Assembly (NCBI RefSeq): GCF_900105215.1
Contig: NZ_FOIP01000001.1
Location: forward strand, 3,040,501-3,104,500
Reading direction: 5' to 3'
DNA length: 64,000 nt
Origin: Lacrimispora sphenoides
GTDB lineage: Bacteria > Bacillota > Clostridia > Lachnospirales > Lachnospiraceae
Made by a program: the position numbers and the translations under genes. Below are positions 55,195 through 63,801 of this stretch, piece after piece. The notes beneath the pieces were generated by a model. The model was not told the DNA's origin and searched no databases. It worked only from the letters and a program-made list of their open reading frames with translations. The first letter of the stretch is position 1. Every line of letters starts with the position of its first letter.

Positions 55195-55551
55195 CATGTA
55201 TCTGTTCCACCGGAAACCGTCTTTTTGTCCGTCTGGGATTGAACTAAAAAAGAGAACTACTCTAAGCAGAGCAGTAGGATTAATTTTCCTACTGTCTCTG
55301 CTTATTTTTATGCTTTTTGTTGGAGTATATTGTGATACTTCCAGAAGTGCAGTACTTAATGGGGCAAATCGCTGACCAGATTATTTTAGATTATGCATTC
55401 GTGCACTCTCTAAAACGTGAAGTCGATGCAATTCTGTGCAGGTCATGTGTTCCAGAGGTGTTTCAGATTATAGACGATAGAAGGGTATTGATCTATGATT
55501 GACCGAAGCTTCATTTTTGGCCAGAGAATTAGGATTGGAGGAGGTAGTAGA
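55195..55551 (+). terminator. Gap after guaA with strong terminator
   Basis: TAAGCAGAG CAGTAGGA (55263-55279) pairs with TCCTACTG t CTCTGCTTA (55287-55304), 17 bp with one bulge, followed by a T-rich run: the guaA terminator. The remainder contains a weak open frame (55317-55502, TTG or GTG start, no ribosome site) that I do not accept as a gene, though it may be a decayed one. Confidence 0.8.
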
Positions 55552-55758
55552 ATGAAAAACGCAGAAGTTATAGCAAGCGATTTACTAATGGCTATAAAAG
55601 GCGATAACGAACTACTAGAATGCGTATGTGATTATATAGCATGTCCAAGCGAAAAAGATTGCAAGTATGACGGAGGAAAAGACCATACACCTTGTACTGA
55701 ATGCAAGATGAAATGGTTTAAGAAAGGATTCGAATATCCAGGTGAACCCAAAGTTTAA
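55552..55758 (+). CDS. Small Cys-rich protein, phage-like
   Basis: 68 aa from ATG 55552 with GGAGGAGG 7-14 nt upstream; an in-frame codon at 55495 is not preferred. Contains C-x3-C-x5-C-x5-C (CVCDYIACPSEKDC) and CTEC, a possible zinc knuckle, and an acidic/aromatic tail. It reminds me of small uncharacterised proteins of clostridial prophages, but that is an impression only. No partner gene is recognisable nearby. Confidence 0.6.
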   Translation: MKNAEVIASDLLMAIKGDNELLECVCDYIACPSEKDCKYDGGKDHTPCTECKMKWFKKGFEYPGEPKV

Positions 55759-56460
55759 TTTAAAGGGGCGAAAACCTATGATTTCCACCCCAGGAGTACA
55801 CAATACAATCATGATCGGTAAGTGCAACAGAACATTTTATCAGGAACTAGGGCGAAGAAGTGATAATGAGGTGTTCTTTCTCTGAAAGAAGTGAAAAGAG
55901 TTTCCCCTACGTTTGATAATCTGTTCGTAAAATAATATATGCATTTACATAAAAATTGTGAACAAGCTGTACATAACCTTCCGGCCTGACTGGAGTGCTG
56001 GGGGCGGAGGGGGAAAAGGAGTTGTTGAATGAATAAACGCAGGCGTAAGAAGTATTGCAATTATTGGAGATGGATAGAACAGTAGAATGACCAGACGCAG
56101 TCCAATAAATGAAAATGTAAAGAAAACTACTAGCTATCAATAATTGGGTTAGTGGTTTTTTTGTTGTGTTTTAATCCAGAAAACGAGAAGATTTTTGTAA
56201 GAAAGGATTGAACGTGGGACGAAGTGGATTTCACAGAGAGGAAATGTACCTCATTTGGCGCCATGATGAAAGTTATCATCTTTATAGGAGTTGTATTTTT
56301 TACAAAACATTCGTGCCAGATGGCCCGAACAGGGACGTACCTAGCTTGGCACATGGCTCTCTTATTGGCATATAATAAAGTAGATGTCCCTATACTGCAT
56401 AATCGGAATAGAGCGTTCAATAACTTCACTTAAATTCTAATGTAAATAAAAGGAGATCAT
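55759..56460 (+). other. 702-bp region without a convincing gene; terminator at 56123-56160
   Basis: Overlapping short frames on both strands lack ribosome sites and family features. AAAACTACTA (56123-56132) pairs with TAGTGGTTTT (56150-56159, one G-U) and runs into a T-tract, so something upstream is or was transcribed rightward. The last ~50 bp hold the conserved leader also found before the other two collagen-like genes. Confidence 0.5.
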
Positions 56461-57354
56461 ATGGATAATTGTTCAAAAGACCAAATAAATATCTGTCGCG
56501 ATTGCTCTCTCTCCTGTAACAATAATCAATGTAAGAGTAATTGTGGATGCAGATGCGGAAAATGCTGTTGCATAACCGGGCCCACCGGCCCCACGGGTCC
56601 TCAGGGACCAGCCGGTGCCACCGGCCCCACGGGTCCACAGGGAACCGTCGGTGCCACCGGCCCCACGGGTCCTCAGGGGCTGACCGGCCCCACGGGGGCA
56701 ACCGGCCCTACAGGCCCACCGGGAACTGCGGGTGCAATCGGCGCAACGGGCCCCACGGGTCCTCAGGGGCCAGCCGGTCCCACGGGAGCAACAGGCCCTA
56801 CAGGCCCACCGGGAACTGTCGGCGCTACCGGTGCCACTGGTCCTACGGGTCCACAGGGGGCTCCAGGCGGTCCCACAGGTCCCACAGGTCCCACAGGATC
56901 GGTAGGTCTATCGGGTGTTCCAGGTTCTAGTTATGTCGGATATTTCTATGGACTGGATCAGACACTGGAAGCGGGAAATAAGGTAAGCCTTATTACAGGT
57001 GTTACTAATGGACTTTTCACATTGATTAATAACGGGACTGAAATAAGGGTTGCAGGGTTCGGATACTATTTTATTTCATGTGCTTGGTCGTCAACTGACG
57101 AAGGAGCGTTATCGATGGCATTAGCCATTAATGGTTTAAAAATCCCGTTTATGAACTACGTAATAGGCAGAGGGGAAGACGACCTTGTCAGTGTCATTCC
57201 AGGAGGGGTAATAGTAAGAATGAATTTTAACGATACCATCTCCATAGTAAACTACGCGCCGGGAACCCACCTGGCTGTGCCGCTAAATAACACCCCCCCG
57301 GGAACCCCTTCAAATGCTGCTGCCACAATCGCAGTAATATTTATCGGTAATTAA
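56461..57354 (+). CDS. Collagen-like (BclA-type) surface protein 1
   Basis: 297 aa. Cys-rich N-terminus (about 13 Cys in the first 37 residues) with no signal peptide; ~115 residues of Gly-X-Y triplets dominated by [10 protein letters not shown]-terminal ~140-residue trimerising domain of BclA/C1q-like type ([44 protein letters not shown]). Absence of a signal peptide and the Cys-rich head are typical of spore-coat/exosporium filaments assembled inside the mother cell. First of three tandem paralogues; AAAGGAGATCAT before the ATG. Confidence 0.88.
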   Translation: MDNCSKDQINICRDCSLSCNNNQCKSNCGCRCGKCCCITGPTGPTGPQGPAGATGPTGPQGTVGATGPTGPQGLTGPTGATGPTGPPGTAGAIGATGPTGPQGPAGPTGATGPTGPPGTVGATGATGPTGPQGAPGGPTGPTGPTGSVGLSGVPGSSYVGYFYGLDQTLEAGNKVSLITGVTNGLFTLINNGTEIRVAGFGYYFISCAWSSTDEGALSMALAINGLKIPFMNYVIGRGEDDLVSVIPGGVIVRMNFNDTISIVNYAPGTHLAVPLNNTPPGTPSNAAATIAVIFIGN

Positions 57355-57442
57355 ATAATAGAGCAGATATCTCTTTACACAATTGCCTAAATAAACTACT
57401 CATCATAATGCACTTAATTTCTAATGTATATAAGGAGATCAT

Positions 57443-58336
57443 ATGGATAATTGTTCAAAAGACCAAATAAATATCTGCGATTGCTCTCTCTCCTGTAACA
57501 ATAATCAATGTAAGAGTAATTGCGGATGCAGATGCATCTGCTGCATCCCCGGACCTACAGGTCCACAGGGAATCCCCGGCCCAACCGGCCCCACGGGTCC
57601 GCAGGGGGCAGTCGGCTCTACTGGCCCCACGGGGCCCCAAGGAATCCCTGGTTCTACCGGTCCCACAGGACCTGAGGGCCCACAGGGAACTGCCGGTGCC
57701 ACCGGCCCCACAGGACCTATTGGGCCCGAGGGAATCCCCGGAACAATGGGAGTAACCGGCCCAACCGGCGCAACGGGTCCACAGGGTGCCACAGGCCCCA
57801 CAGGCCCCGCTGGGCCAACGGGGCCGCAGGGATCTGCAACCGGGCCTACAGGCCCCCAAGGTCCGTTTGGCCCCCCAGGTAGTCCTGGTGGGGGTGGGGC
57901 TCGATTTTTCGCATATTTCTACGCGCCTGACCAAACTCTGGAGGCGGGAGAGAAGGTATCGTTGATACAAAGTGTTAATAATGGTTTTTTCACTCTGATT
58001 GATAACGGAACAGGAATACAGGTTGGAACCACAGGATATTATTTTATTTCATGCGCCTGGTCGGCAGCCAACGAAGGGGCCTTATCAATGGTTTTAGCTA
58101 TTAATGATGCAAAAATCCCATTTATGAACTACGTAATAGGAGAGGCTCAAAACTTCCTTATCAGTGCCATTCCGGGAGGGTTAATAGTAAGGCTGCTTTT
58201 TCATGATATTATCTCAATAATAAACTTCGAACCGGGAGCCCACCTCTCTGTGCCGTTAAATAACACCCCTGCGGGAACCCCGGCAAATGCCGCAGCCACA
58301 ATCTCACTAATATATCTCGGTAATCAACAGGGCTGA
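57443..58336 (+). CDS. Collagen-like (BclA-type) surface protein 2
   Basis: 297 aa paralogue. N-terminal [18 protein letters not shown] head as in protein 1; Gly-X-Y region with [16 protein letters not shown] and a [13 protein letters not shown] block; C-terminal [41 protein letters not shown]. The collagen block (about 57550-57830) is nearly identical in DNA to that of gene 3, while the C-terminal domains differ more. The Cys-rich head may crosslink to other coat proteins. Confidence 0.88.
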   Translation: MDNCSKDQINICDCSLSCNNNQCKSNCGCRCICCIPGPTGPQGIPGPTGPTGPQGAVGSTGPTGPQGIPGSTGPTGPEGPQGTAGATGPTGPIGPEGIPGTMGVTGPTGATGPQGATGPTGPAGPTGPQGSATGPTGPQGPFGPPGSPGGGGARFFAYFYAPDQTLEAGEKVSLIQSVNNGFFTLIDNGTGIQVGTTGYYFISCAWSAANEGALSMVLAINDAKIPFMNYVIGEAQNFLISAIPGGLIVRLLFHDIISIINFEPGAHLSVPLNNTPAGTPANAAATISLIYLGNQQG

Positions 58337-58517
58337 TATTGCCAGGTGATATATCTGCTCTACTAGTAGGCGTTAAGAACAATTCAGGTGTCTCAGGCAG
58401 CGCAAAGGCTGATTGGGGCAAGAGATATAAAGTAGATGCTTACAGATACAAAATAGCAGAAATAATCTGCTCATCATAACATGCACTTAAATTCTAATGT
58501 ATATAAAAGGAGATCAT

Positions 58518-59405
58518 ATGGATAATTGTTCAAAAGATCAAATGAATATCTATCGCGCTTGCTCTCTCTCCTGTGACCAAAATTCTTGTAAGAATAAATG
58601 TAGATGTGGATGCTGCTGCAACATCACTGGACCTACAGGTCCACAGGGAATCCCCGGCCCAACCGGCCCCACGGGTCCGCAGGGGGCAGTCGGCTCTACT
58701 GGCCCCACGGGGCCCCAAGGAATCCCTGGTTCTACCGGTCCCACAGGACCTGAGGGCCCACAGGGAACTGCCGGTGCCACCGGCCCCACAGGACCTGTGG
58801 GGCCCGAGGGAATTCCCGGAACAATGGGAGTAACCGGCCCAACCGGTGCAACGGGTCCACAGGGTGCCACAGGCCCCACAGGACCCGTTGGGCCAACGGG
58901 ACCGCAGGGGCCTGCAACCGGGATCACCGGCCCCACAGGTCCACAAGGTGGTCCGGGTATCCAAGGCGAGAGAGGGGCTAATGAAGTCGCATATTACTAC
59001 GCACTGGATCAAACTCTGGGAGCAGGGGATAAAGTAACACTGACGGAAAGGTTTAATAATGGAGGTTTCGCACTGATTTCTAACGGAACAGAAATTCAGG
59101 TTTTTGCAAACGGATTCTATTTTATTTCATGTGCCTGGTCAACAGCCGACGAAGGGGCTCTATCGATGGTATTAGCCATTAATGGACAAAAAATCCCAGT
59201 TATGAACTACGTGATAGGAGAGGGTCAGAACGATCTTACCAGTGTCATTCCAGGAGGAGTAATAGTAAATCTGCTTTTTCATGATACTATCTCTATCGTA
59301 AACAACCAACCGGGGGCTCACCTCTCTGTGCCGTTAAATAACACCCCAGCGGGAACCCCCTCCAACGCCGCTGCCACTATTGCAGTGATATTGCTGGACC
59401 ATTAA
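58518..59405 (+). CDS. Collagen-like (BclA-type) surface protein 3
   Basis: 295 aa from ATG 58518 with AAAGGAGATCAT upstream (a frame start at 58497 lies in the conserved leader). Cys-rich head ([19 protein letters not shown]), Gly-X-Y region almost the same as in protein 2, an extra [19 protein letters not shown] segment, and a C-terminal domain ([44 protein letters not shown]). Terminator downstream at 59492. Confidence 0.88.
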   Translation: MDNCSKDQMNIYRACSLSCDQNSCKNKCRCGCCCNITGPTGPQGIPGPTGPTGPQGAVGSTGPTGPQGIPGSTGPTGPEGPQGTAGATGPTGPVGPEGIPGTMGVTGPTGATGPQGATGPTGPVGPTGPQGPATGITGPTGPQGGPGIQGERGANEVAYYYALDQTLGAGDKVTLTERFNNGGFALISNGTEIQVFANGFYFISCAWSTADEGALSMVLAINGQKIPVMNYVIGEGQNDLTSVIPGGVIVNLLFHDTISIVNNQPGAHLSVPLNNTPAGTPSNAAATIAVILLDH

Positions 59406-59491
59406 TAGCTTTGAAGTCATCTAATAGTGCATATGTAGTTTGGGGACTTTGAATGACACTTCTGTTTACTACTAATGCCGAATGAATGAGG

Positions 59492-59520
59492 TGGCCGGAA
59501 ATTGTTTCCGGCCATTTTCC
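59492..59520 (+). terminator. Terminator of the collagen-like cluster
   Basis: TGGCCGGAAA (59492-59501) and TTTCCGGCCA (59505-59514) form a perfect 10-bp stem followed by TTTTCCTTTC. Confidence 0.8.
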
Positions 59521-59533
59521 TTTCTATAAATAA

Positions 59534-59677
59534 AGGCTCAGCCGTTCCCCATACAGAACAACCAGCTGGCTCAGCACCTGATCCTAGCCACGGTATCTCT
59601 GAGCCTATTTTGATACGCTGACACTCAGAGGTTGGAACGGTGTGACCAGGAGAATAGTATTTGATGAGGTGGAACGG
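59534..59677 (+). ncRNA. Candidate structured RNA with mutually exclusive helices before the holin
   Basis: GGCTCAG (59535-59541) and a second GGCTCAG (59568-59574) can both pair with CTGAGCC (59599-59605). CCGTTCC (59542-59548) can pair with GGAACGG at 59634-59640 or 59671-59677, giving a pseudoknot order A-B-A'-B'. CTCTGAG (59597-59603) can instead pair with CTCAGAG (59624-59630), excluding the first helix. A palindrome CCAGCTGG (59562-59569) sits in the middle. Only complementarity is observed; an RNA product is inferred. Confidence 0.4.
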
Positions 59678-59691
59678 AAAGAGGAAAGAAA

Positions 59692-59967
59692 TTGCTTGCC
59701 CTGGAACTTTATATGGATTTTGGAATAGCGAGCGTAGTAGGAATCACGGTAATCTGTTATTTAACAGCATTAGGAGTAAAGGCAACGGCAGTAGACAATA
59801 AGTGGCTGCCAGTGATTTGCGGTGTTTTAGGTGGAATTATTGGAGCTGTAGGAATGAATACCATTCCTGATTTTCCAGCACAGGATATCATCACTGCTGT
59901 AGCTGTTGGAATTGTATCTGGTTTGGCCGCTACGGGTGCAGATCAGGTGTATAGGCAGCTTAAGTAA
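59692..59967 (+). CDS. Phage-type holin
   Basis: 91 aa with two to three hydrophobic segments. Pattern DNKWLPVICGVLGGIIGAVGMNTIPDFPAQDIITAVAVGIVSGLAATGADQVYRQL matches my recollection of the Phage_holin_5 family of clostridial prophages. The TTG start has GAGGAAAG upstream; the only later ATG (59713) has none. Followed by a decayed amidase, so it is half of a former lysis cassette. No other phage structural genes are nearby. Confidence 0.8.
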   Translation: MLALELYMDFGIASVVGITVICYLTALGVKATAVDNKWLPVICGVLGGIIGAVGMNTIPDFPAQDIITAVAVGIVSGLAATGADQVYRQLK

Positions 59968-60034
59968 TAACTAACATGGAATATCGGCATCATTTCATGA
60001 TGGTAGCTGGGCAGTTGGCAACAAATAAAAATAC

Positions 60035-60107
60035 TGTTGCGATATCGCAACAAGTTGTAATGTCACAACTTTTCGGGCTCGGGATAACCCTGGGCCTGTT
60101 TTTTTGA
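60035..60107 (+). terminator. Palindrome, hairpin and terminator between holin and amidase
   Basis: Three adjacent structures: perfect 18-bp palindrome TGTTGCGATATCGCAACA (60035-60052); stem AAGTTGT/ACAACTT (60052-60071); and GGCTCGGG-ataa-CCCtGGGCC (60076-60096) followed by a T7 run, a good intrinsic terminator ending 12 bp before the amidase ATG. Confidence 0.7.
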
Positions 60108-60118
60108 GGAGGATTAAT

Positions 60119-60862
60119 ATGCAGATCAATAAATTACTTACATCTTATAATTTTACCTCTGGTACCACGAATCGTATCTAGTATATCGTGATCCATTATG
60201 TTGGAGCTCCGGGGGGGGGCGCGGAAGCAAACTGTAAATATTACGCTTCCCAATACATTGGAGCCAGCGCGCATTATTATGTTGGGTTTGACGGAGAAGT
60301 ATGGCAGTCAGTTGAGGAAAAGGACATTGCATGGCACTGCGGGGCATCCTCATACAAGCACCCGGAATGCAGAAATTAGAACAGTATTGGTATTGAAATG
60401 TGTGTAAGAAATAGCGGAAGCCAGGCCGACACAAGCCGGGACTGGTACTTTGAGGAGGCTACAGTGCAGGGGGCCATTGAACTGACCAAGGAACTGATGG
60501 CGAAGTACAACATCTCTGTGGACCGGGTAATCCGCCAGAAGATTTGCCCGAACCCTTACGTCTATAGCCATACACAGCATACCTGGGACGCGTTTAAGGC
60601 TGCTCTGATGGCTTATACTCCGGGTTGGAACTATGATAACAATGGCTAGTGGTATGCTGATTCCAAGACTTCCAATTATAAATCCTGCTGGAAGATTATC
60701 AACGGCCACAAGTACTATTTTAACCCGGACGGATATGCAGTCACTGACTGGCAGGTAATTGATGGGAAGGATTATTACTTTGAACCAAGAGCTTGGCATG
60801 ATCTGGAATGCGCATTGTATGTGACTGATGCCAATGGAGTGCTGCATATCGGGATTTTTTAA
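60119..60862 (+). pseudogene. Decayed N-acetylmuramoyl-L-alanine amidase with three in-frame TAG codons
   Basis: A single 248-codon frame (ATG with GGAGG upstream, ending TAA) is interrupted only by TAG at 60179, 60377 and 60647; there is no frameshift. Readable parts: YIVIHYVGAPGGG, AHYYVGFDGEVWQSVEEKD, NSIGIEMCVRNSG, then ICPNPYVYSHTQHTWDAF (Amidase_2 fold), and a C-terminal cell-wall-binding repeat (WYADSKTSNYKSCWK, GHKYYFNPDG). The usual zinc-ligand segment of the type HYDVTGK before CP is missing (VIRQKICPNPYV), so the enzyme would be dead even if TAG were read through. Confidence 0.85.
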
Positions 60863-60917
60863 TATAAAAATAATATATAATATGATATTATTTAAGAAAA
60901 ACTAAGGCGGAAAAATA

Positions 60918-61223
60918 ATGCGTGTATGCAGAACACTTAACTATGTTGTAAATATAGAGTTGCACTTGTACCTCTTTGTAAAATTTGATAGTGCAAGGAA
61001 AAAGGGAATGAAGATAGAAATTGAACTAACTGAGCCAATAACTCACTTGCCTATAGCTCCTAAGGAATATATTGAGATTGCAGACCTTGTTTTAGATAAT
61101 ACCCTTGAAATAATTGCGGAATCATTCGAGAGGAAATTAAAATTTTATATGTTTTATACCGACAAGTTATTCAATATCCTGCTCAAAAAGATTATTCAAG
61201 CAAGACATTGGAGAGGACATTGA
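60918..61223 (+). CDS. Hypothetical protein
   Basis: 101 aa from ATG 60918 (AAGGCGG upstream); an ATG at 61008 would give 71 aa. I do not recognise it. Mixed hydrophobic/charged, no signal peptide, ends in RHWRGH. AT-rich, unlike the core genes. It could be a relic of a larger gene because downstream codons lack continuity. Confidence 0.35.
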   Translation: MRVCRTLNYVVNIELHLYLFVKFDSARKKGMKIEIELTEPITHLPIAPKEYIEIADLVLDNTLEIIAESFERKLKFYMFYTDKLFNILLKKIIQARHWRGH

Positions 61224-61628
61224 AAAGTCATGAAAATATCAATTTTTATACTAAGGATGAACAGAATTTAACAACTCAGCATTTGGTAGTGACAGCTTAA
61301 ATAATAACACTCACGCCGGATCAGGATGGCGCATTGGAGTATCTGGGACTAGCAGAATAAACAAAAATATTAAAGTTATTTTGATAATAAAAAAAGTTAC
61401 ACTTAAGAAGAAAAAAGTGACGAAAATTACAAAAATATATATTTAAGTGATATTACTGTATACTATACTTGTACAGATAAGTATCATGAGAATATAGTAA
61501 TTGCACTGAGAAACGATAGTGAGTTGTCATAAATAAATCAGGTTAAATAATAAAGAGGAGGTAAGGTCCAATGCAGAAGTGATTATGCAAGATTGCAACT
61601 AGGGGATTTGAGAAAAAGGAGGCAGTTT
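61224..61628 (+). promoter_or_regulatory. AT-rich gap with promoter and dyad before the secreted-protein gene
   Basis: No gene seen. TTGTAC (61469-61474), 18 bp, TATAGT (61493-61498) is a plausible promoter; CTGTA...TACAG (61456-61476) overlaps its -35 as an operator-like dyad. A GAGGAGG at 61556 precedes a short unused frame. Confidence 0.45.
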
Positions 61629-62123
61629 ATGAAGAAATTAGGAAGAGTTTTATTTTTAGCAACGGTATTATCATCAATTATGTCGGTATCTGTCTTTGCA
61701 CAAAATGAAAAATCAGAATCTTCTATAGTGGGACCTAAAGTTCGAGTAATTAGTGTCCATGAAACAGAAGAGGCAAAGCCAATAAATCCGTTATTTAGGA
61801 AGGTACCTTTATCTTATGGCTGGTCATTGGATGTAGATGCTGGATTAATTCAAGGGGTAGATGCAAATGCTGAATCAAGTAGCTTTGTAACTGGAAACCC
61901 AAGTGAATCACATCCTATTGACTATATGTATCTCAAAATTGATATCAAAAGAACGAGTGGGGGATCCTATGATGACACAAGTGATACTAACACGAGTAAT
62001 CTTTCTTTGTACTTGAATGATGGTAGCGCTGCATCACAATTGAAAACCGCTAAGAGTACCCATACTTTCAAAAATGCGGGTTATGCCGATTCAACAAAGT
62101 ATGTTACAAAGAATATTCATTAA
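61629..62123 (+). CDS. Secreted protein of unknown function
   Basis: 164 aa from ATG 61629 (GGAGG 6 nt upstream; an earlier TTG at 61593 is less likely). Clear signal peptide MKKLGRVLFLATVLSSIMSV with cleavage after VFA. The mature part is Ser/Thr/Asp-rich (GGSYDDTSDTNTSNLSLYLNDG) with no recognised domain. AT-rich, followed by a strong inverted repeat and a lipoprotein gene, with which it may work. Confidence 0.7.
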   Translation: MKKLGRVLFLATVLSSIMSVSVFAQNEKSESSIVGPKVRVISVHETEEAKPINPLFRKVPLSYGWSLDVDAGLIQGVDANAESSSFVTGNPSESHPIDYMYLKIDIKRTSGGSYDDTSDTNTSNLSLYLNDGSAASQLKTAKSTHTFKNAGYADSTKYVTKNIH

Positions 62124-62131
62124 TTAGAGTT

Positions 62132-62177
62132 TAGGAGAATGAGCATGCCAGTCTTACATGACATGCTCATTCTCCTA
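62132..62177. other. 16-bp perfect inverted repeat between secreted and lipoprotein genes
   Basis: TAGGAGAATGAGCATG (62132-62147) is fully complementary to 62162-62177 across 14 nt. No U-run follows on the plus strand, so it may be an mRNA-stabilising or attenuating hairpin; it ends 13 bp before the next ATG. Confidence 0.7.
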
Positions 62178-62190
62178 GAAAAGGATAAAG

Positions 62191-63141
62191 ATGAAAAAAC
62201 TTATTGTCTTAATAATTATCTGTTCATTTTTAGTTTCATGCGGATTAAATTCTAATACTTCCAAATCAAAATACACAAAATTTGATCCTAGCATAGAGAA
62301 CAAAGATAACATAAAATATTTAGATGTTTCTAAGGCCGGAGATAATGTAAGCTATTCTATTTTAAATCAAGAAGGTGAAATTGAAACAGGATTTACCTAC
62401 TATTTAAAAGAGAATTCACTGGAAAAATTTATAAATATAGCTAATTTTATAGATACGGATATGGAATATACTCTTTTGACATTTGTTAATTTTGAACAGG
62501 TAAATTATGAGGTTGAAGGTGAAACTTATAATTCCTTTACAGCTCTAATTGCTCAAAATTCTGATATACAGATACCGATAAAAATTAATAATCTTAATGC
62601 AGGAATAAATGATATAATTTTTCTTATTATTCTTAATCCGAATAAAAACTTACCCAAGTCAAGCGATAACATAAAATTCGAAGACGTACTTTATTTAAGG
62701 TGTAATGCTATTTTGGGTGATGACAAGATAATAAAAGAATACGAATATACAGATGTATCTTTAGTCAATGGAGCTGAAAGACCTGTACTGTTACAAGAGA
62801 AGAGGAATAATAGTATGTTTGAATTAACATCGTATGATCAAGAATTAAACGAATCAAAAGAAGCTATTATATCGGTTGGTAATAGGCAGGAGACTGAAGA
62901 AGAGTATGCGATTATTTTATTAGCAGATTGGAAGCCGGTGCCTATTTCAAAGAAAAATGTAATTTATATTAAATTGGATGCTAAAAGCACTGGACTTATA
63001 CCAATTAATATTTCTTTTGATGAAGCGGGTTTGCATAACATTGTTGCAATTGCAATAAAAAAACCTTATCATTATGAAGATTTTCGTTCTATAGATGTTA
63101 CATCTAGCCAATGGGTGATTGCCAATGCTTTGGAACCTTAA
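62191..63141 (+). CDS. Lipoprotein of unknown function
   Basis: 316 aa. Lipobox LVSCG at residue ~17, then mostly beta-strand-like sequence in two similar halves (ENKDNIKYLDV...; MFELTSYDQELNESKE...), each with runs such as YTLLTFVNFEQV and YAIILLADWKPVPI. The two halves suggest an internal duplication of a beta-sandwich. Very AT-rich. AAAAGGATAAAG precedes the ATG. No family recognised. Confidence 0.75.
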   Translation: MKKLIVLIIICSFLVSCGLNSNTSKSKYTKFDPSIENKDNIKYLDVSKAGDNVSYSILNQEGEIETGFTYYLKENSLEKFINIANFIDTDMEYTLLTFVNFEQVNYEVEGETYNSFTALIAQNSDIQIPIKINNLNAGINDIIFLIILNPNKNLPKSSDNIKFEDVLYLRCNAILGDDKIIKEYEYTDVSLVNGAERPVLLQEKRNNSMFELTSYDQELNESKEAIISVGNRQETEEEYAIILLADWKPVPISKKNVIYIKLDAKSTGLIPINISFDEAGLHNIVAIAIKKPYHYEDFRSIDVTSSQWVIANALEP

Positions 63142-63294
63142 AATTATTTTTATATTACTGACAAGTACATTACGTTGGCCAGGATTAGTAGTCTGATCAG
63201 TAAGCTATGGAACAATCATGGAGTCATCGGATATATTATAGTGTACTCACATTCATATGTTATTCACCAAAAGGGCCCTGTAATCATGTTAATC

Positions 63295-63702
63295 TTATGT
63301 CTCCTTTGATAAATTTTTTGTATAACCATATATCATGATGACCACTATAACTGCGATAACCAATTCAGTGACTGGCATTGCCATCCAAATCGATTCAGCT
63401 CCAAACATAACCGGTAGAAGATAAATTAAACCGCCACTGACAACCAGACTTCTGGCTACTGAGATGAAAAAGGAAGAGCCAGGCTTCATAATGGATTGAA
63501 AATAGTAAGTTGAATAGATATTCAACGGAAGTAAGATAAAAGAAAGTCCATAGCTTCTCATAATGAACGGTGCAATCTGATAAATTTCATCTGTTACCGC
63601 CATAAATATACGGATAAATTCATTTCGAAATACCAGCATCAAAATCGTCCATAGTAGATTACAACACAGGAAGTATATCAGCCTTGGCGTCTCATTGTTC
63701 AT
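63295..63702 (-). pseudogene. C-terminal fragment of a MATE-family efflux protein
   Basis: 135 aa on the minus strand with three to four membrane segments; IAPFIMRSYGLSFILLPLNIYSTYYFQSIMKPGSSFFISVARSL is the typical late part of MATE transporters, which are normally ~450 aa. The N-terminal two thirds are absent upstream (63703 onward shows unrelated sequence), so this is a truncated remnant. Confidence 0.75.
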
Positions 63703-63801
63703 TCATGCGTTTTCGTGTAGTTGGAAATTGTAAACTCCTATTCAATGGTGAATCAAAGAGGGAAGGAGATATAGTATGATTTTAATGCTATACATAATGA
63801 A

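Noticed and set aside
55317..55502. 61-residue open frame after the guaA terminator
   Set aside because: Non-ATG start without ribosome site; it could be a decayed phage gene but cannot be supported.
56130..56433. Overlapping short frames on both strands before the collagen-like genes
   Set aside because: They are antisense to each other, lack ribosome sites and show no recognisable domain.
57505..58936. Antisense collagen-like frames (57505-57801 and 58550-58936, minus strand)
   Set aside because: Gly-Pro codon runs are nearly self-complementary, so the opposite strand also reads G-P repeats; no ribosome sites.
59534..59640. HDV-like self-cleaving ribozyme
   Set aside because: The A-B-A'-B' helix order and 7-bp first helix resemble that fold, but the loop sizes are wrong and the conserved catalytic-C joining segment before the last helix strand is absent.
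55552..60862. A complete prophage
   Set aside because: Only a small Cys-rich gene, a holin and a dead amidase are phage-like; there are no integrase, terminase, capsid or tail genes and no clear attachment sites.
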